DNA of 10,319 bases from an uncultured Collinsella sp. (GTDB lineage Bacteria; Actinomycetota; Coriobacteriia; Coriobacteriales; Coriobacteriaceae), in contig USBX01000021.1 in NCBI GenBank assembly GCA_900552995.1, forward strand, positions 1 to 10,319, written 5' to 3'. The notes beneath the pieces are model-generated. The model was not told the origin of the DNA, ran no database searches, and saw nothing but the letters and a program-made list of their open reading frames with translations. The translations under genes and the position numbers were made by a program. Below, piece after piece: positions 6,788-10,319 of this stretch; position 1 is the stretch's first letter; each line of letters begins with the position of its first letter.

Positions 6788-8221
6788 ATGGCTGTTATTA
6801 ATGTGCTGCCTTCGGATGGGAAGGTCATTGACGAGGGTCCTGTTGGTTGCTCTGTTGATGTTTGCTGTGATGATTTCCGTCATCTCGATATTGGACTGCC
6901 GCCCGAGATTCTTCGTCTCAAGGATGCCGGATATTTGACGCAGGCTGTTGCGGCTTGTGATCGTCTTTTGGGGCAGAATCCCGATCCCTCGCTTGCTGCC
7001 TGCGTTCGTGCCGAGCGGTATCGCATGCTTGAGACGCCGCTTCATTTTTCGGTGTCGCGCGATCGAGCTATTGCGATGATTCGCGAGGAGTGGCCTGAGT
7101 TTACCGAGGAGCAGTTTGACGATCTGATTGACCGTAAGCGTATTGACTGGCGCTTTATCGATGGCGAGCTGTTCGTTCTCGACAACTTCCTCGATTCGCT
7201 TCGCGTATATCCCAAAGAGGTTCCCGGCATGCGGCCCGATCCTACGGACGGAATTGCACTGCGCAACGAGATGCTCAAGGAGATGGAGTCACAAAACGGA
7301 TTGGCTCGCGTCATTACGCTTAAAGCGTCCGTGTCTGTCCCCGGCGCTCTGGAGGGGGAGACCGTTTGCGCTTGGCTTCCCGTCGCGGCTGCCTGCCGTC
7401 AGCAGTTTCGGGTCGAGATTCTCGACATGACGCCGGAGGGTGCTGTTGCTCCCGCGAACGCTTCGGCGCGCACCGCCTCGTGGTCTTCTTCGAGTGAGCG
7501 CTCATTCTCGGTGACCTATCGTTATCACATCGATGCTGCTTATTGTGATGTCTACGGTGGCACACTTCCGGTTCATCCGCGTATGGACGCGCCTCTGCCC
7601 GAGGATATTTCCGAGGATCGTCCGCACATTGCATTCACGCCGTATCTGCAGCAGCTGACGGCCGGTGTTGTTGAGGGACTCGTGGATCCGCTCGATCGCG
7701 CCCGTGCTATCTATGATTACCTGACGCAGTATATCGACTATCGCTATCAGCCGCCGTACTTGCTTTTGGGATCTATTGCCGATGACTGTGCGCATTCGCT
7801 TCGCGGTGATTGCGGTGTTATGGCGCTTACGTTTATCACCATGTGCCGTATTGCCGGTGTGCCCGCCCGTTGGCAGAGCGGCCTGTATGTTGCGGCCGAT
7901 TCGGTGGGGTCGCACGACTGGGCAGAGTTCTATACGCCGCAGACCGGTTGGCTCAACGCCGACGTGTCATTTGGATCTTCTGCTCGCAGGATGGGGGAGG
8001 AGCGGCGCCGCCGTCACTACTTTGGCAATCTCGACCCGTGGCGTATGGTGGCCAACAATCGATTCCAGGCTGAATTTGTGCCTGCTTTCGATGGTATGCG
8101 CGAGGATCCCTATGACAACCAGATGGGCGAGGCCTCGGTTGACGGACGTGGATGTCGTAAGCGGGAGATGTTACGCAAGGTTGAGCTTATCGAAATGCTC
8201 GAAGTTCCATTTTCGGACTAA
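6788..8221 (+). CDS. Transglutaminase-like domain protein (cytoplasmic)
   Basis: A 477-residue protein whose C-terminal half carries a transglutaminase-like (papain-fold) core. Numbered from ATG 6788, the triad is C342 in RGDCGVMALTF, H376 in GSHDWAEFY and D392 in GWLNADVSFG, with CRIAGVPARWQSG between as is typical of the family. Such domains act as cysteine proteases, peptidases or acyl transferases; the substrate is unknown. The N-terminal 150 residues look mostly helical and charged, and residues 160-260 look beta-rich, like the domain often found ahead of such cores. No signal peptide or membrane segment is visible. ATG 6788 is preferred over ATG 6752 because GGAG (6778-6781) is 6 bases upstream, and 6752 has no RBS and overlaps the likely -10 box. 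Codons end in T far more often than in fba, suggesting lower expression. It stands alone, ending 39 bases before tRNA-Leu. Confidence 0.87.
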   Translation: MAVINVLPSDGKVIDEGPVGCSVDVCCDDFRHLDIGLPPEILRLKDAGYLTQAVAACDRLLGQNPDPSLAACVRAERYRMLETPLHFSVSRDRAIAMIREEWPEFTEEQFDDLIDRKRIDWRFIDGELFVLDNFLDSLRVYPKEVPGMRPDPTDGIALRNEMLKEMESQNGLARVITLKASVSVPGALEGETVCAWLPVAAACRQQFRVEILDMTPEGAVAPANASARTASWSSSSERSFSVTYRYHIDAAYCDVYGGTLPVHPRMDAPLPEDISEDRPHIAFTPYLQQLTAGVVEGLVDPLDRARAIYDYLTQYIDYRYQPPYLLLGSIADDCAHSLRGDCGVMALTFITMCRIAGVPARWQSGLYVAADSVGSHDWAEFYTPQTGWLNADVSFGSSARRMGEERRRRHYFGNLDPWRMVANNRFQAEFVPAFDGMREDPYDNQMGEASVDGRGCRKREMLRKVELIEMLEVPFSD

Positions 8222-8238
8222 TCAACAGAAAGCTGTGA

Positions 8239-8244
8239 TAAACT
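8239..8244 (+). promoter_or_regulatory. Possible -10 box of tRNA-Leu
   Basis: TAAACT (four of six consensus bases) lies 16 bases before the tRNA 5' end, with the start point then at about 8251. No convincing -35 is visible, as it would fall at the end of the preceding gene. The assignment rests mainly on position. Confidence 0.33.
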
Positions 8245-8260
8245 AACTCACGCATTACGT

Positions 8261-8347
8261 GCCCGAGTGGCGGAATTGGCAGACGCAGTGGACTCAAAAT
8301 CCACCGTTGGCAACAACGTGCGAGTTCGAGTCTCGCCTCGGGCACCA
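8261..8347 (+). tRNA. tRNA-Leu (anticodon CAA), CCA encoded
   Basis: An 87-base tRNA that decodes UUG. The acceptor stem GCCCGAG (8261-8267) pairs with CTCGGGC, followed by discriminator A and encoded CCA (8345-8347). The anticodon stem GTGGA/TCCAC encloses the loop CTCAAAA, giving anticodon CAA. A long variable arm (cgttggcaacaacg) marks a class II tRNA such as Leu. The T arm GCGAG-TTCGAGT-CTCGC is intact. Confidence 0.96.
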
Positions 8348-8393
8348 TACATGCAAGTGAGCGTTCAAGGGGGTCAAGGCCCCCTTTTTCGTG
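8325..8393 (+). repeat. Direct repeat copy A: tRNA-Leu T-loop to end of its terminator
   Basis: This 69-base segment recurs at 8509-8576. The first 25 bases (8325-8349, T-loop through CCA and two bases beyond) are identical in both copies. The rest, covering the spacer and the terminator hairpin, is similar with substitutions and one indel. Confidence 0.9.
8367..8389 (+). terminator. Intrinsic terminator of tRNA-Leu
   Basis: AAGGGGG (8367-8373), a six-base loop, CCCCCTT (8380-8386) and a T-run to 8389 form a compact GC-rich stem followed by U residues. It begins 20 bases after the tRNA 3' end. Confidence 0.88.
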
Positions 8394-8412
8394 CCGAACT
8401 CGCGTGAGCGCG

Positions 8413-8499
8413 CGGAGCGTTAAGCAAACAGGCCTGTGGCCTGTTTGTAGCGGAGCGTGGCGAGGGCGCCATGCGCCCGAAGCCCGGGGCTTCGCGAAG
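8413..8499. repeat. Cluster of palindromes between the duplicated tRNA tails
   Basis: Four inverted repeats lie in a row. They are CAAACAGGCC-tgt-GGCCTGTTTG (8425-8447, 10 bp perfect), GGGCGC-cat-GCGCCC (8464-8478), CGAAGCCC-g-GGGCTTCG (8478-8494) and CTTCGCGAAG (8490-8499). The first is flanked by an 8-base direct repeat, CGGAGCGT, at 8413-8420 and 8451-8458. The stretch has no ORF with an RBS. It may be a REP-like intergenic element or an insertion scar. Confidence 0.75.
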
Positions 8500-8508
8500 C
8501 GAAGTCCC

Positions 8509-8576
8509 TTCGAGTCTCGCCTCGGGCACCATAAATGCACCTGCGCTTCAAGGGGGTTGCGGCCCCCTTTTTCGTG
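8509..8576 (+). pseudogene. Orphan tRNA-Leu 3' end plus terminator (repeat copy B)
   Basis: The first 25 bases repeat 8325-8349 exactly: T-loop, 3' T-stem, 3' acceptor strand and CCA. The 5' T-stem strand is replaced (gtccc cannot pair with ctcgc), and no D or anticodon arm lies upstream, so this cannot be a functional tRNA. It is a remnant of a tandem tRNA duplication or an att-like duplication left by integration at the tRNA. Confidence 0.82.
8550..8572 (+). terminator. Second copy of the tRNA-Leu terminator
   Basis: AAGGGGG (8550-8556), six-base loop, CCCCCTT (8563-8569) and a T-run to 8572. It has the same architecture as 8367-8389 with a changed loop. It would shield the downstream infC promoter from read-through. 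Confidence 0.85.
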
Positions 8577-8582
8577 TACGTA

Positions 8583-8611
8583 ATGTGATAACGCGCTGTA
8601 CGTGTTATTAT
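8583..8611 (+). promoter_or_regulatory. Promoter of infC-rpmI-rplT (extended -10)
   Basis: TATTAT (8606-8611, five of six consensus bases) is preceded by TGT (8603-8605), an extended -10 (TGn). It lies 17 bases after a weak -35-like ATGTGA (8583-8588). Transcription would start near 8618, giving a leader of about 175 bases before infC. Confidence 0.6.
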
Positions 8612-8731
8612 TCGCAAAGCGTTGTTTCCGCAATGCCCTAAAGAGGAACCCGAGGGTTCCCACCTTTTGGCGCCAATGAGCAGCTGACTGGTCATACAAA
8701 TTAGATTCTCTTCCTCAAATCGAGGATGTCT

Positions 8732-8788
8732 ATGTGTACGACCTGGTTGCTGAGAAGCGCCGGGTTATTTTTTTATGAATGGAGGTAG
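8732..8788 (+). CDS. Possible 18-codon leader peptide (uORF)
   Basis: Reading from ATG 8732 gives MCTTWLLRSAGLFFYEWR and a TAG at 8786-8788. GAGG (8722-8725) sits 6 bases upstream as a possible Shine-Dalgarno and is itself in the TCCTC/GAGGA stem. The frame runs through the whole terminator hairpin and stops inside the infC ribosome-binding region, 5 bases before the proposed start. Translation would melt the terminator and could couple to infC. It may equally be a chance ORF; no homology is recognised. Confidence 0.3.
   Translation: MCTTWLLRSAGLFFYEWR
8741..8774 (+). terminator. Intrinsic terminator (attenuator) before infC
   Basis: ACCTGG (8741-8746) pairs with CCGGGT (8760-8765), and TGCT (8748-8751) with AGCG (8756-8759). 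They close a GAGA tetraloop with one bulged T, and T-rich sequence follows with seven Ts at 8768-8774. It ends 20 bases before the infC initiation codon, inside the operon's own leader, so it can only serve as a regulated attenuator. Confidence 0.8.
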
Positions 8789-8793
8789 GGAAA

Positions 8794-9348
8794 ATAGCTA
8801 AGTCTGATGACACCCGCATCAACGACGAGATTACTGCATCTTCGTGCCGTTTGATTGGCGTCGATGGCTCTCAGCTCGGCCTGTTCGCCATCCGCGATGC
8901 TCAGCGCGTCGCCGACGATCAGGGTCTCGACCTGGTCGAGATCGCTCCCAACGCGGAGCCGCCGGTCTGCAAGGTCATGGACTACGGTAAGTTCAAGTAC
9001 CAGCAGGCCATGAAGGCCAAGGCTGCTCGTAAGAACCAGTCCAAGGTCGAGGTCAAGGAAATGAAGTTCCGACCCAAGATCGACGTTGGCGACTACGAGA
9101 CCAAGAAGGGCCACGTTCTGCGTTTCCTCAAGAAGGGCGCGCGCGTTAAGATCACCATCATGTTCCGCGGCCGTGAGATGGCTCACCCGGAGCAGGGCCT
9201 TAACGTTCTCGAGCGTCTCGCCGAGGATCTCAAGCCTTACGCTACGGTCGAGTCCAAGCCTAAGATGGAAGGCCGTAACATGCTTATGCTGCTCGCCCCG
9301 ATTAAGGGCGCCTTCGATGAGGATAAAGCGGCAAGCGATAGCAAGTAA
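8794..9348 (+). CDS. infC: Translation initiation factor IF-3, probable AUA start
   Basis: IF3 binds the 30S subunit, prevents premature 50S joining and enforces correct start-codon and initiator-tRNA pairing. Numbered from the proposed start the protein is 184 residues: N-domain with TRINDEI (7-13), the signature VEIAPNAEPPVCKVMDYGKF (48-67), a basic linker helix, and a C-domain with KEMKFRP, FRGREMAHPEQG and PKMEGRNM. The only in-frame ATG near the N-terminus is at 8779. It overlaps the Shine-Dalgarno and follows a T-run with no RBS. GGAGGT (8781-8786) is 7 bases from an in-frame AUA at 8794, where family homology (AKSDDTRINDE) begins, so AUA is the best start. Rare start codons on infC (AUU in Escherichia coli) let IF3 repress its own translation. 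First gene of infC-rpmI-rplT. The gene identity is near certain, the start less so. Confidence 0.93.
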   Translation: MAKSDDTRINDEITASSCRLIGVDGSQLGLFAIRDAQRVADDQGLDLVEIAPNAEPPVCKVMDYGKFKYQQAMKAKAARKNQSKVEVKEMKFRPKIDVGDYETKKGHVLRFLKKGARVKITIMFRGREMAHPEQGLNVLERLAEDLKPYATVESKPKMEGRNMLMLLAPIKGAFDEDKAASDSK

Positions 9349-9380
9349 CTAGTGTTCTGTAACCGATTAAGGAGTATTTC

Positions 9381-9572
9381 ATGCCTAAGATGAAGTCCCA
9401 CAGCGGCACCAAGAAGCGTTTCCGCAAGACTGGTACCGGCAAGCTTATGCGCGCCAAGGCTTTCAAGAGCCACATCCTGAGCAAGAAGTCCACCAAGCGT
9501 AAGCGTGGCTTCCGTCAGGAGACCGAGATCGCCGCTGCCGACCGCAAGGTCATCAAGTCGCGTCTCGCCTAA
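9381..9572 (+). CDS. rpmI: 50S ribosomal protein L35 (bL35)
   Basis: A 63-residue, very basic protein of the large ribosomal subunit. It opens with the family signature [20 protein letters not shown] and continues with [15 protein letters not shown], as expected for bL35, at the usual length of about 65. The ATG at 9381 has AAGGAG (9369-9374) 6 bases upstream. It lies 32 bases after infC and 45 before rplT, the standard operon order. The infC-rpmI gap shows no terminator. Confidence 0.97.
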   Translation: MPKMKSHSGTKKRFRKTGTGKLMRAKAFKSHILSKKSTKRKRGFRQETEIAAADRKVIKSRLA

Positions 9573-9617
9573 GTTCGCGTTCCCGTTTTCGTTTTACCAT
9601 CTAGGAGTTGATAGAAC

Positions 9618-9977
9618 ATGGCACGTATTAAGCGCGCTGTTGCCGCCAAGAAGAAGCGCCGTACCGTTATGCACCGTGCGAAGGGTTACTACGGTGCCGC
9701 TTCGCGTACTTACAAGCATGCTAAAGAGCAGGTCCAGCACTCCCTGCAGTATCAGTATCGTGATCGCCGCAACAAGAAGCGCGAGATCCGTTCTCTCTGG
9801 ATTACCCGTATCAACGCTGCTGCTCGCCTGAACGACATCTCTTACTCTCAGTTCATGCATGGCCTGAAGGTTGCCGGCATCGAGCTCGACCGCAAGGTCC
9901 TGGCTCAGATGGCTTACGAGGACATCGAGTCCTTCAACGAGCTGGCCACCATCGCCAAGAAGGCTCTCGAGGCTTAA
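9618..9977 (+). CDS. rplT: 50S ribosomal protein L20 (bL20)
   Basis: A 119-residue 23S rRNA-binding protein needed early in 50S assembly. Family motifs are clear: RAKGYYGAASRTYKHAKEQV (20-39), YRDRRNKKREIRSLWITRIN (47-66) and AAARLNDISYSQFMHGLKVA (67-86), then ELDRKVLAQMA. The basic N-terminal tail and globular C-domain are both complete. AGGAG (9603-9607) lies 10 bases before the ATG. Last gene of the operon, followed by a strong terminator. In several bacteria L20 represses this operon by binding its leader RNA, so L20 is the natural candidate regulator of the attenuator before infC. Confidence 0.97.
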   Translation: MARIKRAVAAKKKRRTVMHRAKGYYGAASRTYKHAKEQVQHSLQYQYRDRRNKKREIRSLWITRINAAARLNDISYSQFMHGLKVAGIELDRKVLAQMAYEDIESFNELATIAKKALEA

Positions 9978-9998
9978 TAGATTCTCTTGAATCGTTAG

Positions 9999-10034
9999 GG
10001 GAGTGTCGCGTTGTGCGCGGCGCTCCCTCTTTTT
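9999..10034 (+). terminator. Intrinsic terminator of infC-rpmI-rplT
   Basis: GGGAGTGTCGCG (9999-10010) pairs with CGCGGCGCTCCC (10016-10027) as a 12-bp stem with two G-U pairs and a 5-base loop, followed by TCTTTTT. It starts 21 bases after the rplT stop. Confidence 0.92.
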
Positions 10035-10297
10035 ATCTGAAGCGCGGTTTACATTGCTAAAAGCGCGGGTAGATAAACGCTTACAGGTGACCGATCTTTA
10101 TATATCTCTTAACCGAAGGGTCATCATCTGATACGTGCGGTCTTGCTGCACTCGACTTTCTACTTCCTATATAGAAAGCCATGTATTGTGTAGGACTTGT
10201 GAAGAGTGGAATTGATGTCCCACACGGCTTCGCGGTCTGGCAATATATCTCCTTGCCGCGCGGCCCGGTGGGACCGGATCAGCCGCCGAGCGTGCAC
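10035..10297. other. Non-coding tail of contig, no confident gene
   Basis: After the rplT terminator the first 150 bases are AT-richer than the genes and contain scattered stops. An inverted repeat CTTTCTA/TAGAAAG (10156-10162, 10172-10178) lies just ahead of an ATG at 10181. From that ATG a frame stays open for 39 codons to the adapter (MYCVGLVKSGIDVPHGF and on). Its codons become strongly G/C-ending towards the edge, so it might be the start of a truncated gene, but there is no good RBS and no family is recognised. Another frame from ATG 10215 and two minus-strand frames are also open at the edge, so the reading is not decisive. Confidence 0.4.
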
Positions 10298-10319
10298 CTG
10301 TCTCTTATACACATCTCCG
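10298..10319 (-). other. Nextera adapter at contig 3' end (artefact)
   Basis: Bases 10298-10316 are the reverse complement of the Tn5 mosaic end. The following CCG matches the read-2 (i7-side) adapter, not the read-1 side. Genomic sequence ends at about 10297. Confidence 0.97.

Larger units (their letters stand above)
8618..8790 (+). promoter_or_regulatory. infC leader with attenuator (candidate L20/IF3-responsive leader)
   Basis: The untranslated region holds several helices: GGAACC-cgag-GGTTCC (8645-8660), the palindrome TTGGCGCCAA (8667-8676), TCCTC-aaatc-GAGGA (8712-8726) and an intrinsic terminator (8741-8774). GGTCATACA (8690-8698) can pair with TGTACGACC (8735-8743) in 8 of 9 positions. 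That takes the first three bases of the terminator's left arm and so forms a plausible antiterminator. In Bacillus subtilis the leader of this operon is controlled by ribosomal protein L20 through transcription attenuation. By analogy L20 is the likeliest ligand here, but I cannot show its binding site. Confidence 0.62.

Noticed and set aside
8401..8500. CRISPR-like array in the tRNA-Leu downstream region
   Set aside because: The repeats are different palindromes of unequal length with no regular spacers.
8633..8641. Two-codon uORF ATG-CCC-TAA early in the infC leader
   Set aside because: No Shine-Dalgarno precedes it, and a frame this short is expected by chance.
8187..8699. Minus-strand open frame across tRNA-Leu and the palindrome cluster
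   Set aside because: It overlaps the tRNA, two terminators and the infC promoter, and its translation resembles no protein family.
8618..8790. T-box riboswitch ahead of infC
   Set aside because: I found no T-box consensus or specifier-loop architecture; the structure is better explained as a ribosomal-protein-type attenuator.
10215..10297. Open frame from ATG 10215 to the contig edge
   Set aside because: Weak RBS and less favourable third-codon composition than the overlapping frame from 10181; neither can be confirmed.
32..10316. Inverted 19-base Tn5 mosaic ends flanking the whole window, like a composite transposon
   Set aside because: They are joined to i7 adapter and index sequence and lie exactly at the contig edges; this is library-preparation adapter, not a mobile element.

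Overview
The window looks like a draft-assembly contig from a high-GC Gram-positive gut actinobacterium of the class Coriobacteriia, most likely Collinsella or a close relative. This rests on GC-rich codon use, the kind of proteins encoded and the infC-rpmI-rplT order; no database search was possible. Both ends are sequencing artefact, not genome. Bases 1-50 are an Illumina Nextera i7 adapter with an index and a Tn5 mosaic end, and bases 10298-10319 are the same adapter in reverse complement. The genomic part is about 51-10297.

Layout, all protein genes on the + strand. (1) 52-2226 is the 3' part of a RecJ-type exonuclease fused to a RecQ-like DEAH helicase, cut by the contig edge. Fifteen bases later comes 2242-4602, a full bifunctional RelA/SpoT (p)ppGpp synthetase/hydrolase; the two are probably co-transcribed. 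(2) A stem-loop is followed by a stand-alone metallo-beta-lactamase-fold hydrolase (4691-5374). (3) Class II fructose-bisphosphate aldolase (5569-6435) has its own promoter and strong RBS. (4) Bases 6436-6787 hold a 92-nt near-perfect palindrome and a diverged half copy, then the promoter of a cytoplasmic transglutaminase-like protein (6788-8221). (5) tRNA-Leu(CAA) at 8261-8347 has a terminator. The tRNA tail plus terminator is duplicated 184 bp downstream, with a cluster of palindromes between the copies. (6) The translation operon infC-rpmI-rplT (IF3, L35, L20) follows a long leader and ends at a strong terminator. (7) About 260 bp remain with no confident gene.

Most genes are core housekeeping: DNA end processing, stringent response, glycolysis and translation. 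The most interesting signals are regulatory or structural. The infC leader has an intrinsic terminator directly before the gene, an alternative helix that would compete with it, and an 18-codon upstream ORF running through the terminator. infC itself appears to start at a non-canonical AUA codon, which recalls IF3 autoregulation through rare start codons in other bacteria. The intergenic palindromes and the tRNA-tail duplication look like small repeat elements or recombination scars. I see no CRISPR array, transposase, integrase, phage gene or defence system, and no clearly new multi-gene system.
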